Of a stretch of DNA of 64,000 nucleotides, positions 56,244 through 64,000 are shown in pieces; position 1 is the stretch's first letter; each line of letters starts with the position of its first letter. Below the pieces are notes generated by a model. It saw only the letters and a list, made by a program, of their open reading frames with translations. It was not told the DNA's origin and searched no databases. Origin of the DNA: Kaistia defluvii (GTDB lineage Bacteria > Pseudomonadota > Alphaproteobacteria > Rhizobiales > Kaistiaceae); contig NZ_JBEPSM010000004.1 in the NCBI RefSeq assembly GCF_040548815.1, positions 248,001-312,000 of the forward strand, given 5' to 3'. The translations under genes and the position numbers were made by a program.

Positions 56244-57062
56244 TCACCAGGCGGTGAAGCCGCCATCCACGGTGACGTTCGAACCCGTCATGTAGGACGA
56301 GGCGTCCGACGCCAGGAAGCGGATGACGCCATTATACTCATCGATCTCGGCCTGGCGGTTCATAGGCACGCGCTCGAGGAACGCCTCGATGAACTCCTTG
56401 TCGAAGTTCGCCGTTTTGACGCCGCCGAACGAGATCAGGTTCACGCGAACCTTCTTCTGCGCCCAGTAGGTGCCGAGATAGCGCGTCATGTTGACGAGGC
56501 CGGACTTGGAGGCCGCGTAGGAGATGGCCTTGATGAACGGCACGCCGTCGCGCTTTTCGCGATAGGCATAGAGCGCCTGATTGGGCGAGACCAGGCCATA
56601 GATCGAGCCGACATTGATGATCGAGCCACGGCCGGCCTCGGCCATGCGGCTGCCGACGACCTGGCTGGTCAGCATGACGCCGGTCAAGTTGGTGTCGATG
56701 ATCTCGTCCCAGTACTTCTGGGGATAGTTCTCGAAAGGCGCGTTCTGCTCGGCTGAGCCGTTGGGCTTGGAATCGATCCCGGCATTGTTGACTAGGATAT
56801 GCGGGACGCCCCAGTCGGCGATCAGCTCTTCGGTCGCTGCCTCCAGCTCTTCCTTGCTGGTCACGCTGGCTTCATAGACGTTGATATTGTCGCTGACGCC
56901 GGGGAATTTTTCCTCGATCTGCTGGCGGCTGAAGGGCCGGCGCGAGAAGATCGCCACCTTGGCGCCGGCTTCCGCCAGGGACTTGGAAAACTGCGTGCCA
57001 AGCTGGCCGAGACCGCCGGTGACGACCGCGACGCGGCCCTCGACGCTGAAGAGATCCGTCAT
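56244..57062 (-). CDS. Short-chain dehydrogenase/reductase
   Basis: A 272-residue SDR. Cofactor motif TGGLGQLG (about residues 15-22), NNAG (ILVNNAGIDSKPNG), catalytic Ser in INVGSIYG and the Y-x3-K pair in ISYAASKSGLVNMTRYL. The basic residues at FSRRPF after beta-2 could favour NADP. Last gene of the importer-aldolase operon; it probably oxidises a hydroxyl of the imported acid or its product. Confidence 0.9.
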   Translation of the reverse strand: MTDLFSVEGRVAVVTGGLGQLGTQFSKSLAEAGAKVAIFSRRPFSRQQIEEKFPGVSDNINVYEASVTSKEELEAATEELIADWGVPHILVNNAGIDSKPNGSAEQNAPFENYPQKYWDEIIDTNLTGVMLTSQVVGSRMAEAGRGSIINVGSIYGLVSPNQALYAYREKRDGVPFIKAISYAASKSGLVNMTRYLGTYWAQKKVRVNLISFGGVKTANFDKEFIEAFLERVPMNRQAEIDEYNGVIRFLASDASSYMTGSNVTVDGGFTAW

Positions 57063-57085
57063 TCATTCCACTCCAAAAATCGGGT

Positions 57086-57895
57086 TCAGGCGCCCTTGGC
57101 GGCGCTGTCGATGGCTTCGCGCGCGCGCTGGTAGCCCTGGTTGAGGAACATCACGTCATTCCCCATGATGATCATGTCGACGCCCTTCTTCTGCAGGGCC
57201 GTGACGCTCTCGGCGACGGGGGGAATGCAGGGCGCCATCACCTTGATGCCGCGCGCATGCGCCTTCTCGATCAGCTCGGAAAGCTTCTCGTCGACCTCGG
57301 CGTTCTTCATCGAGTAATCGATCGGGATCTGGCGCGAGATCGAGTAATCGGCGGGGCCAAAATTGACGACGTCGATGCCTTCGACCTCCAGGATCTCGTC
57401 GATGTTGTCGAAGAACTCGAAGCTCTCGGCCATCGGGATGACGAGCTTGGTGGCGTTCTCGTGCTCCATATATTTGGACCACTGGAAGCCCGGGCCCGCA
57501 TAGCTGGCCGCGCGGCAACCGGCGTCGCCGCCGCGGCGACCGATCGGCATGAACTTGGCGGCGCTGACACAGGCGCGAGCCTCTTCGGCCGTCTTCACAT
57601 AGGGCACGATCACGCCCGTCGCGCCCATTTCGAGCGACTTGCGGATGTCCCACTGGTTGACGCCGCGAACGCGGACCAGCGGCGCGATGCCCGCCAGCAG
57701 CGACGCCATCACCAGCTTTTCCATGTCGCGGTCGACATTGGTCGGGGTGTGCTCGGCATCGATGAAGGCGAAGTCGAGGCCCCAGTTCCCAGCAATCTCG
57801 ATCGGGGTCGTCGAACCGGAATAGAACGTCGAGCCGAAGACGGATTCGCCGCGCTTCATCTTCTCTAGGAGGGTGTGGTTCTCAGGTACGGCCAA
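57086..57895 (-). CDS. HpcH/HpaI family aldolase
   Basis: A 269-residue class II pyruvate-type aldolase, which cleaves 4-hydroxy-2-oxo acids to pyruvate and an aldehyde. Features: GSTFYSGSTTPIEIAGNWGLDFAFIDAEHTPTNVD, ATGVIVPYVKTAEEARACVSAAKF, IGRRGGDAGCRAASY and VNFGPADYSISRQI. The start is TTG at 57895, with AGGAG seven bases upstream. Linked to an amino-acid-type ABC importer and an SDR, it fits breakdown of a hydroxylated acid. Confidence 0.88.
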   Translation of the reverse strand: MAVPENHTLLEKMKRGESVFGSTFYSGSTTPIEIAGNWGLDFAFIDAEHTPTNVDRDMEKLVMASLLAGIAPLVRVRGVNQWDIRKSLEMGATGVIVPYVKTAEEARACVSAAKFMPIGRRGGDAGCRAASYAGPGFQWSKYMEHENATKLVIPMAESFEFFDNIDEILEVEGIDVVNFGPADYSISRQIPIDYSMKNAEVDEKLSELIEKAHARGIKVMAPCIPPVAESVTALQKKGVDMIIMGNDVMFLNQGYQRAREAIDSAAKGA

Positions 57896-57919
57896 TTGAT
57901 GCTCCTCTGGCGGCGTTGG

Positions 57920-58651
57920 TTATTTCAAATCAGGCGCAATGAAGCTCTTGAGCTCGGGCGTCTGCGGATTGGTGAAGATCTGTTCGGAAGGGCCCTGCTC
58001 CCAGACCCGGCCTTCGTTCATGAACACGGTGTGAGTGGCGACGCGGCGGGCGAAGCCCATCTCGTGCGTGACGAGAACCATGGTCATGCCGGCCTTCGCG
58101 AGCTCGGCGATGGTCTTGAGCACCTCGCCGGTCAGCTCGGGGTCGAGCGCCGAGGTGACCTCGTCGAACAGCATGACCTTGGGCTTCATGGCCAGCGAAC
58201 GGGCGATGGCGACACGCTGCTGCTGCCCGCCGGATAGCTGGTCCGGATAGGCATGTGCCTTGTCGGAAAGGCCGACCCGGCTGAGCACGTCCTCGACCAG
58301 GCCCGCCATCGCGCTGGCCGGCAGCTTGCGGACCACGCGCGGCGCCAGGGTGATGTTGTCGGCGACACTCAGATGCGGAAACAAATTGTAGCTCTGGAAC
58401 ACCATGCCGACCTCCTTGCGCAGTTCGCGCAAGGCCGGCTTCGCATCGGACACCTTGTGTCCCGCGACCTCGATCGAGCCGGACTCGAAAGGCTCAAGCC
58501 CGTTGATGCAGCGCAGCATGGTGCTTTTGCCGGAGCCCGACCGCCCGATGACGGCGACCACATCGCCCTGTTCGACGCTGAGATCGATGCCCTTGAGGAC
58601 CGGCATGGCGCCATAGGATTTCTTCAGGTTTTCAATGCGCAGCGCCGGCAC
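57920..58651 (-). CDS. Amino acid ABC transporter ATP-binding protein
   Basis: A 243-residue polar amino-acid-type ATPase (GlnQ/HisP group). Walker [11 protein letters not shown]-loop [11 protein letters not shown], signature [15 protein letters not shown], Walker [14 protein letters not shown], switch VTHEM. GTG start at 58651 overlaps the permease gene by 20 bases. Confidence 0.93.
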   Translation of the reverse strand: MPALRIENLKKSYGAMPVLKGIDLSVEQGDVVAVIGRSGSGKSTMLRCINGLEPFESGSIEVAGHKVSDAKPALRELRKEVGMVFQSYNLFPHLSVADNITLAPRVVRKLPASAMAGLVEDVLSRVGLSDKAHAYPDQLSGGQQQRVAIARSLAMKPKVMLFDEVTSALDPELTGEVLKTIAELAKAGMTMVLVTHEMGFARRVATHTVFMNEGRVWEQGPSEQIFTNPQTPELKSFIAPDLK

Positions 58652-59288
58652 TTTTTCTCTCCTTGAGCTTTTCGCTCCACCACGACAGCGGGAAGCACAC
58701 GACGAAGTACATCGCAGCGACGGTCATGAAGACGTGGAAGGGCTGGAAGGTCACGTTGTTGAGCAACTGCCCCGCCCTCGTCAGTTCGACGAAGCCGATC
58801 AGCGCGGTGACGGACGTATTCTTGACGATCTGCACCATGAACCCGACCGTCGGTCCCAGCGCTATGCGCAGGGCCTGAGGCAGGATGACGTAGCGCAGCT
58901 TCTGCGGCCCGCTCAGGGCCAGGGCGTCCGCCGCCTCCCACTGCGTCCGCGGGATGGATTCGATGCAGCCGCGCCAGATATCGGCGAGGAACGCGGTGGC
59001 ATAGATGGTGAGCGAGATCACCGCCGCAGCGAAGGGCGGGAAGTAGAGGCCGAGAAAGCTCAGCCCGTAGAAGCAGAGGAACAGCAGGATCAGCAGCGGG
59101 GTCGCCTGCACCAGCTGGATATAGCTGGCGATGATGAACCGGAGCCAGCGCGGCCCCAGCGAGCGCCCCACGGCGAAGATCAGTCCCAGCACGCCGCCGG
59201 AAATGAAGGTCATGATCGACAGGCCGACCGTCCAGAGCAGGCCCATCATGAGGAACTGGACGCTCTGCCAACCAAAGGACTGGATCAT
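58632..59288 (-). CDS. Amino acid ABC transporter permease (HisM/GlnP type)
   Basis: A 218-residue inner-membrane protein of the His/Glu/Gln/Arg permease family. Family stretch YIQLVQATPLLILLFLCFYG, EAA-like loop ESIPRTQWEAADALALSGPQKLRYVILPQALR and final helix. Overlaps its sister permease by four bases and the ATPase by 20. Confidence 0.92.
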   Translation of the reverse strand: MIQSFGWQSVQFLMMGLLWTVGLSIMTFISGGVLGLIFAVGRSLGPRWLRFIIASYIQLVQATPLLILLFLCFYGLSFLGLYFPPFAAAVISLTIYATAFLADIWRGCIESIPRTQWEAADALALSGPQKLRYVILPQALRIALGPTVGFMVQIVKNTSVTALIGFVELTRAGQLLNNVTFQPFHVFMTVAAMYFVVCFPLSWWSEKLKERKSAGAAH

Positions 59289-60004
59289 AGGTCGGCCTTT
59301 CCAGGAACGAGCATCATGCCGGCGGCGGCATCGCCGGTATGGACGCGGCGGCGGAAGAGCCAGAGCCCGATCGCCCAGTAGAGCAGGCGGAAGGCAAAGG
59401 TCATGGCGATGTAGAGGATCGCCACGAGGATGAAGGTCTCAAGACTCCGGAAGGTCTGGGATTCGATCATCGAACCGGCCAGGGTCAGGTCGGTCGCCGA
59501 AATCGCCGAGACGAGCGAGGTGCCCAGCAGGGTCAAGGTGAGCTGGCCCGTCAGCGCGGGATAGATGATGCGCAGGGCCGGCACGATCACGACGTAGCGC
59601 ATCACCTGGAAGCGCGACATGCCGAGCGCCAGGCCGGCCTCGATCTGGGTCTTGGGAATGGCCAGCAGCCCGGCCCGGAATATCTCCGTCGAATAGGCGC
59701 CGAGATTGAGCGAAATCGCGATGACGGCGGCCGTATTGGCGCTGAGACGCAGCCCGGCGAAGGGCAACGCGAAGAACAGCAGGAAGAGCTGCACGAGCAG
59801 GGGCGTGTTGCGGAACGCCTCGACATAGATCGAGCCGGCGATATTGGCCCAGCGCGGTCCGTTCACCCGGACGAGCGCCACGCTCAAGCCGATGGCGAGG
59901 CCGATCGCGATGGATTGGCCGGACAGGACCAGCGTATCCAAGGCGCCATCCAGCAGTTCGGGAAGCCGGCTCATCACCGGCCCGAAGGTCATTTCGTAGG
60001 CCAA
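59285..60004 (-). CDS. Amino acid ABC transporter permease (HisQ type)
   Basis: A 239-residue second permease. YVEAFRNTPLLVQLFLLFFALPFAGLRL and AIPKTQIEAGLALGMSRFQVMRYVVIVPALRI mark the family. TTG start at 60004 with CGGAG upstream; the ATG 12 bases later is an alternative. Confidence 0.9.
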   Translation of the reverse strand: MAYEMTFGPVMSRLPELLDGALDTLVLSGQSIAIGLAIGLSVALVRVNGPRWANIAGSIYVEAFRNTPLLVQLFLLFFALPFAGLRLSANTAAVIAISLNLGAYSTEIFRAGLLAIPKTQIEAGLALGMSRFQVMRYVVIVPALRIIYPALTGQLTLTLLGTSLVSAISATDLTLAGSMIESQTFRSLETFILVAILYIAMTFAFRLLYWAIGLWLFRRRVHTGDAAAGMMLVPGKADL

Positions 60005-60034
60005 TTGAAGTCTCCGAGATCCCTGGCAGATCCT

Positions 60035-60067
60035 GGCTGGGCCGGCGATCCGGTCGCCGGCCCAGCC
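60035..60067. terminator. Intercistronic hairpin after the binding-protein gene
   Basis: A perfect 14-bp stem (GGCTGGGCCGGCGA / TCGCCGGCCCAGCC), loop TCCGG. No T tract toward the permease, so likely a stabiliser that raises binding-protein mRNA. Confidence 0.65.
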
Positions 60068-60091
60068 TTCCCCTTCGGGGTGGGGATGCGA

Positions 60092-60895
60092 TCAGAACGT
60101 GGGAAGCTTGCCGCCGGGGATAGGGATGCCGATCCACTTCTCGTGCAGGGCGCCCAGATTGCCGGTCACTTCCTGGTAGTAGATGAAGTTGTTCAGCCAC
60201 TGGTGCAGCTCGGTCGCGTCCTTGCGGACGGCCATCGACCAATAGAGTGTGAAGATCGGCAGATCCGACTTCACTTCGAGATTGCTCAGATTCTGCTTCT
60301 TGATGACGTCATTGGCCACAGCGGCCACGGCGGCGGTTGCGTCCACCTGACCCGAGATCAGCGCCTGCATGGCCAGCGCATCATCGTCGAAGCGCACGAC
60401 TTCCAGGCCCTTGATGCCATAGCCGGAGACGGCGATGTCCTGGGTGGAGCCCTTCGGCACCGAAATGCGCTTGCCGGCGAGATCCTCGAGCGAGGTGATC
60501 TTGGTATCCTTGCCCGCCACGAAGCGCATTTCATAGGCGCCGTACGGGTTGGTCATCAGGAAGGTCTTGGCGCGGGCGGGCGTCGCCGTCATCTGGGCGA
60601 TCAGCATGTCGACGCGGCCGGATTCGAGGGCGGCGGCGCGCGAGGCGTTGTTGACCGGCACGATCTCGACTTCGACTTCGAGAGCCGCGGCGACCTGGCG
60701 GGCCAGGTCCACGATGAAGCCGTCGGTCTTGCCGCTCGCATCGATCGTGTCATAGGGCGGGATGCCGGTCAGCACGCCGATGGCGATCCGCCCCTTGGCG
60801 CTAATGTCGGCGGTGGTCTGCGCCATCGCCGTTCCGGCGAGCGCAGCGGACAGCGCCACGGCGGCCACCGCGCCGCGGATGAAGTTCCCAATCAT
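60092..60895 (-). CDS. Amino acid ABC transporter substrate-binding protein (family 3)
   Basis: A 267-residue periplasmic protein. Signal peptide FIRGAVAAVALSAALAGTAMA. Family 3 pattern: GVLTGIPPYDTIDASGKTDGFIVDLARQVAAAL, NNASRAAALESGRVDMLIAQMTATPARAKTFLMTNPY and GKRISVPKGSTQDI. First gene of the minus-strand operon. Ligand may be an acid rather than an amino acid given the aldolase downstream. Confidence 0.92.
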   Translation of the reverse strand: MIGNFIRGAVAAVALSAALAGTAMAQTTADISAKGRIAIGVLTGIPPYDTIDASGKTDGFIVDLARQVAAALEVEVEIVPVNNASRAAALESGRVDMLIAQMTATPARAKTFLMTNPYGAYEMRFVAGKDTKITSLEDLAGKRISVPKGSTQDIAVSGYGIKGLEVVRFDDDALAMQALISGQVDATAAVAAVANDVIKKQNLSNLEVKSDLPIFTLYWSMAVRKDATELHQWLNNFIYYQEVTGNLGALHEKWIGIPIPGGKLPTF

Positions 60896-61034
60896 TGCAT
60901 TTCCTCCCTTGAACGCGCCGGCGGATTTTCCGCTCTCGACGCCTGTCTCCGTTGCCGAACCGGCACTCCTCTACCGGCCAGGTGTGCAAAAGCGGCCCGA
61001 AAGGCCGGCGATGCATCGCCCGATGGATCCAACA

Positions 61035-61070
61035 CTTGACATATGACTTGTGACATAAGTAGATGTCAAG
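61035..61070. promoter_or_regulatory. Candidate operator between the importer operon and its GntR regulator
   Basis: CTTGACAT (61035-61042) and ATGTCAAG (61063-61070) are perfect 8-base inverted arms around 20 bases that include another near-copy, TTGTGACATA. On the minus strand TTGACA could be the -35 element of the importer promoter. Confidence 0.55.
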
Positions 61071-61174
61071 CAGCGTTATGGTGGCGTATTCGAGAGGGGA
61101 CAACCGATGAAGAGGCCTGAAGCCGCAGCAGGAACTCGACCCGTTCGCCTGACGGTGGGCTGGAGTTCCACGCC

Positions 61175-61924
61175 ATGAAGCCCGTCGCTCCCCGCAGCCG
61201 AGACAAGCTGCACCTCTCCGTCGCCGGCGATTTCGAAGCCAAGATCCTCTCAGGCGCGCTGGGCATCGGCGAACCGCTTCCTTCGGAGGCCGACATCGCG
61301 CGCGACTACGCCGTCTCGACTCGATCGGTGCGCGAAGCGATGCAGATCCTGGAGACAAAGGGGCTGGTGAAGCGGCGCCATGGCGGACGCACCACGGTGG
61401 TGCGCGATGACGTCACGCAGTTTCTCGGCACGCTGACGGTCACCGTGCGCCAACTCTTCTCCACCGACGCCGAATATCTCGTGCAGCTGATGGCCGTGCG
61501 CCGGATGATCGAGACCGAAGTCGTGGACCTGCTGACCTTGGGCGGCGGCGCCATGAACGCCGATGTCGGCGCAGCCCTCGAGGCGATGCGCACGGCGCGC
61601 GACACCGCCGACTTCTCCGGCTTCGTCGATGCGGACGCTGCTTTCCACCTGGCCCTGGTCCATTCGGCCGGCAACCAGATTCTGACGGTCTTCTACGACA
61701 ATCTGTACGGCCTGATCACCGAGGTGATCCGGATCACCAGCCGCGTGCCGACGAAATCGCTCGAGGCCGCCTGGGCCGAGCATGCCGACATCTATGCCCG
61801 CATCGAAAGCCGCGACGGCGAAGGCGCCAAGGCGCTGATGCGCGACCAGATCGACAATAGCGCCGCCTATCTCCGCGTCGCGATCGAAAAAGCCAAAGCA
61901 GCCAAGGACAAGAGCGATGACTAA
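61175..61924 (+). CDS. GntR family transcriptional regulator, FadR/FCD subfamily
   Basis: A 249-residue regulator. Winged HTH with AGDFEAKILSGALGIGEPLPSEADIARDYAVSTRSVREAMQILETKGLVKRRHGGRTTV, then an FCD domain with DADAAFHLALVHSAGN and HADIYARIESRDGEG. Start ATG 61175 behind GGAG. Divergent from the importer operon and overlapping rraA-like by eight bases; probably controls both sides through 61035-61070. Confidence 0.9.
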   Translation: MKPVAPRSRDKLHLSVAGDFEAKILSGALGIGEPLPSEADIARDYAVSTRSVREAMQILETKGLVKRRHGGRTTVVRDDVTQFLGTLTVTVRQLFSTDAEYLVQLMAVRRMIETEVVDLLTLGGGAMNADVGAALEAMRTARDTADFSGFVDADAAFHLALVHSAGNQILTVFYDNLYGLITEVIRITSRVPTKSLEAAWAEHADIYARIESRDGEGAKALMRDQIDNSAAYLRVAIEKAKAAKDKSDD

Positions 61925-62576
61925 GTTCGACTATACCGACACCGACTGGGCCGCCATCGAGCGCCTCAAGAAGTGGTATTCCGGCGATGTCCATGACAGC
62001 ATGGAGAGCCTGGGCCTCTGGGGGCATCTCGACGGCATCTCGCTCCTGGGTGCCTTGGAGCCCGGCCAGGTCGTCTGCGGCCCGGCCGTGACGGTCCTGT
62101 TCGAGGTTTCCGACCGCAAGGGCGAACCGCAGGACGTCTATCACAACGCGATCGACAACACGCCCGAAGGCGGCATCCTGGTTTGCGACGCCTCCTGCGC
62201 CCCCGGCTCCTGCTCGGGAGAATTGATGAGCTCGGGTGCCAAGACCCGCGGCGCCGCCGCCACGGTCGTTTACGGCACGGTCCGCGACCTCGCCCAGGTC
62301 CGGGCGCTCGGCTATCCGCTGTTCGGCAGCGCGCCCAGCCCCGTCGGCGTCACCGGCAAGAAGGAGCCCAGGCACTCCCAGGTCCCGCTCCAGATCGGCC
62401 GTGCCACCGTGCGTCCGGGCGACGTGATCTTCGGCGACATTGACGGCGTCGTGGTCATCCCCAAGGAACGCGTGCGGGACGTCGCCGATGCAGCGGACGC
62501 GCTGGGCCGCAACGAGGCCGCTGCGCGTGACCGCATCCTGGCCGGCGAGAAGCTGCAATCCGTCTGGCCGGAATAA
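61917..62576 (+). CDS. RraA-like protein (HMG/CHA aldolase or oxaloacetate decarboxylase family)
   Basis: A 219-residue protein. The motif order is KKWYSGDVHDSMESLG, a central CGPAVTVLF, GGILVCDASCAPGSCSGELMSSGAKTRGAAATVVYGTVRDLAQVRALGYPLFG (ligand/metal residues Arg, Asp) and VRPGDVIFGDIDGVVVIP. In catabolic loci such proteins are usually pyruvate-type aldolases or decarboxylases rather than RNase E regulators. Here it likely acts with the HpcH aldolase or DapA-like lyase next door. Confidence 0.85.
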   Translation: MTKFDYTDTDWAAIERLKKWYSGDVHDSMESLGLWGHLDGISLLGALEPGQVVCGPAVTVLFEVSDRKGEPQDVYHNAIDNTPEGGILVCDASCAPGSCSGELMSSGAKTRGAAATVVYGTVRDLAQVRALGYPLFGSAPSPVGVTGKKEPRHSQVPLQIGRATVRPGDVIFGDIDGVVVIPKERVRDVADAADALGRNEAAARDRILAGEKLQSVWPE

Positions 62577-62601
62577 TCGAACCCGAATTTCGGATCGGCA
62601 T

Positions 62602-62627
62602 GGCCGTCGTCCCACCGGACGACGGCC
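62602..62627 (+). terminator. Terminator after the RraA-like gene
   Basis: A perfect 11-bp stem (GGCCGTCGTCC / GGACGACGGCC) with loop CACC, then AAGTCATTTCT. Confidence 0.65.
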
Positions 62628-62702
62628 AAGTCATTTCTAGAGCCCGCTCCGGTCACCAGCTTCCCCACCCGCCCCGTCCGGTCAGCGATTTAAGCCATCG
62701 TG

Positions 62703-62737
62703 AAATCTGATACATCAGAGTTTGACGTATCAGATTT
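62703..62737. promoter_or_regulatory. Operator candidate upstream of the second GntR gene
   Basis: AAATCTGATAC (62703-62713) and GTATCAGATTT (62727-62737) are perfect 11-base inverted arms. The left one is also part of a palindrome, TCTGATACATCAGA (62706-62719). It lies 42 bases before ATG 62779, fitting autoregulation. Confidence 0.65.
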
Positions 62738-62778
62738 TTGAATTTACAAAAGTCTCGCCGGCTTCGGGAGATGATGGA

Positions 62779-63471
62779 ATGGATGGTCACGTCGCGGACG
62801 ACAGGGAACAGCGCAGCGAGCGGGTGCTTGAACCGATCCGCATGCGCAGCTTGCGCGAGCACATCCATGACGAGCTCCGCCAGGCCATTATTTCCGGCCG
62901 CCTGAAGACGGGCGCGAAGCTGAACGAGCGCCAGCTCGCGGCCGATCTGGGGACCAGCACCAGCCCGCTGAAGGAAGCGCTGCGCCAGCTTGAGGCCGAA
63001 GGTCTCGTGCGGACCGAACCGCGTCGCGGCAGCTACGTCACCTTCTCGCCCCGGCAGGCCGAGGAAATGACGCTCGCCCGCGCCGCACTGGAAAGCATCA
63101 TCGCGCGCCAGGCCGCCAAACATGCCCCGGACGCAGCCTTTGCCCGGTTGCGCGCGGTCGTCGACAAGATGCGCGCCGTGCTGGAAACGGGCAGCGTCGA
63201 ACAGCTCATCGCGCTGAACGAGCAGTTCCACGACACGATCCACGAGGCGTCCGGCTGCGATTACCTCCGCCGGCTTCAGAACGCGCAGCGCACATACGAC
63301 CACGCCGCCCGCATCACCGTGCTGTCGAGCGAGGATGTTCGTCGGGCATCGTTCCATGAACATGAAGCAATCATGGAGGCGATCGTCGCCCGCAACGAGG
63401 ATGAGGCCGAGCGGCTGATGCGCCAGCACATCATGGACGCGGGGAAGACGCATATCGAGCTGGTCTTCTGA
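62779..63471 (+). CDS. GntR family transcriptional regulator, FadR/FCD subfamily
   Basis: A 230-residue regulator. HTH part RSLREHIHDELRQAIISGRLKTGAKLNERQLAADLGTSTSPLKEALRQLEAEGLVRTEPRRGSYV; FCD domain with LNEQFHDTIHEASG and FHEHEAIMEAIVARNEDEAE. ATG 62779 has GGGAG eight bases upstream. It is followed 22 bases later by the DapA-family gene on the same strand, so it probably regulates that gene and whatever follows outside the window. Confidence 0.9.
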   Translation: MDGHVADDREQRSERVLEPIRMRSLREHIHDELRQAIISGRLKTGAKLNERQLAADLGTSTSPLKEALRQLEAEGLVRTEPRRGSYVTFSPRQAEEMTLARAALESIIARQAAKHAPDAAFARLRAVVDKMRAVLETGSVEQLIALNEQFHDTIHEASGCDYLRRLQNAQRTYDHAARITVLSSEDVRRASFHEHEAIMEAIVARNEDEAERLMRQHIMDAGKTHIELVF

Positions 63472-63493
63472 TCGGCTTACAGGGAGGAATACA

Positions 63494-64000
63494 ATGAAGT
63501 TCGAGGCGTACCGCCGCGTCCTGCACGGCATATCCGGCGTGCATGTCACCGCTTATGATGACCGTGGCGAAATCGAGCCGAAGCTGACGGGCCGCATCGT
63601 GTCCGACATCGCGGCGGCCGGCGTCCATAACATCGTGACGGGCGGCAATACCGGCGAGTTCTTCAGCCTGACCACGGACGAGGTCATCCGCCTGCAGGAC
63701 ATTGCGGTCGCAGCCGTCGACGGCCGTTCGGCGGTCACCGCCGCGGCCGGTCGCTCGGTCCGCGAGGCGATCACGGTGGCGAAGGCTGCCAAGGCAGCCG
63801 GCGCCGACGGCGTCATGATCCACCATCCGCTCGATCCCTTCGCCGCTCCGCATTCGCAGGTCGACTACTTCATCGCCATTGCCGAAGCGGTCGATCTGCC
63901 CCTCGTCGCCTATGTCCGCTCCGACCTGATCCCGCTGGACCAGATGGTGCGCCTTGGCAGCCATCCGGCCGTCGCGGGCGTCAAGTTTGCGTCGACCAAC
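63494..64000 (+). CDS. DapA/DHDPS family lyase (5' part; runs off the window)
   Basis: The first 169 codons of a dihydrodipicolinate-synthase-family protein. ATG 63494 follows AGGGAGG. It reads MKFEAYRRVLHGISGVHVTA, then TGGNTGEFFSLTTDEVIRL (family GxxGE motif), VTAAAGRSVREAITVAKAAKAAGADGVMIHHP and the Schiff-base lysine Lys164 in AGVKFAST. Tyr140 (VAYVRS) sits where the family tyrosine is. Likely a 2-keto-3-deoxy sugar-acid aldolase or 5-dehydro-4-deoxyglucarate dehydratase-like enzyme rather than lysine biosynthesis, given the neighbours. The 3' end is not visible. Confidence 0.88.
   Translation, partial: MKFEAYRRVLHGISGVHVTAYDDRGEIEPKLTGRIVSDIAAAGVHNIVTGGNTGEFFSLTTDEVIRLQDIAVAAVDGRSAVTAAAGRSVREAITVAKAAKAAGADGVMIHHPLDPFAAPHSQVDYFIAIAEAVDLPLVAYVRSDLIPLDQMVRLGSHPAVAGVKFASTN

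Noticed and set aside
63494..64000. Lysine biosynthesis dapA
   Set aside because: The context (GntR regulator, RraA-like and HpcH lyases) and the motif YVRS in place of the usual YNxP suggest a catabolic family member.

Overview
This GC-rich 64 kb window reads as chromosome from an alphaproteobacterium, most likely Hyphomicrobiales (Rhizobiales). That placement is an inference from the density of ABC and TRAP solute transporters paired with GntR, AraC and DeoR regulators, the MipA/OmpV, DUF3300 and DUF2950 envelope proteins, and the mosaic intergenic repeats. No rRNA, tRNA, CRISPR, prophage or intact insertion sequence was seen. Genes are tightly packed, and many operon junctions are ATGA or TGATG overlaps.

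Layout. 1-4310: an AraC-type regulator (cut by the window edge), then a sugar ABC importer (binding protein, two permeases, a 71-aa membrane protein) with no ATPase gene in view. 4398-9951: a TRAP transporter (dctPQM) and a class III aminotransferase on the minus strand beside a GntR regulator; three copies of one AT-rich motif mark the likely regulon. 9970-13312: the remnant of an RbsC-type permease, then a three-gene ABC importer of the TrpXYZ type. 13313-14118: a repeat-rich gap. 14119-23236: an oxidoreductase, MipA/OmpV, the DUF3300-DUF2950 pair and an RND efflux pump. 23444-33582: an eight-gene minus-strand sugar catabolism and import operon with a divergent GntR regulator. 33636-38919: an L,D-transpeptidase, a DsbA-like protein, DsbD and a two-component system whose promoter carries a perfect PmrA/QseB-type box. 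39023-45499: a YigZ/IMPACT protein and then the most striking locus, described below. 45842-50933: a DsbA-fold protein, a small acidic protein, a SIS isomerase and a four-carbon sugar-acid operon (kinase, PdxA2, DeoR). 51034-55990: an exported protein, a PQQ-type sugar dehydrogenase, BenE and a MocR regulator. 56244-64000: an amino-acid-type ABC importer with an HpcH aldolase and a dehydrogenase, two FadR-type GntR regulators, a RraA-like protein and the start of a DapA-family lyase.

The key locus is 39811-45499. A crotonase-fold protein with the RpfF catalytic glutamate pair (Glu165 and Glu185, 20 residues apart) converges on an operon encoding a REC-PAS-GGDEF-EAL protein and a hybrid histidine kinase with an RpfC-like membrane sensor, receiver and HPt. 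This is the gene order of the Xanthomonas rpfF / rpfGHC diffusible-signal-factor locus, but with a GGDEF-EAL output where RpfG has HD-GYP. It is therefore a candidate fatty-acid quorum-sensing system with a swapped c-di-GMP output.

Across the window, each catabolic block seems to pair an importer, a few enzymes and a dedicated regulator, with palindromic operator candidates between divergent units. Exact substrates cannot be read from the sequence.
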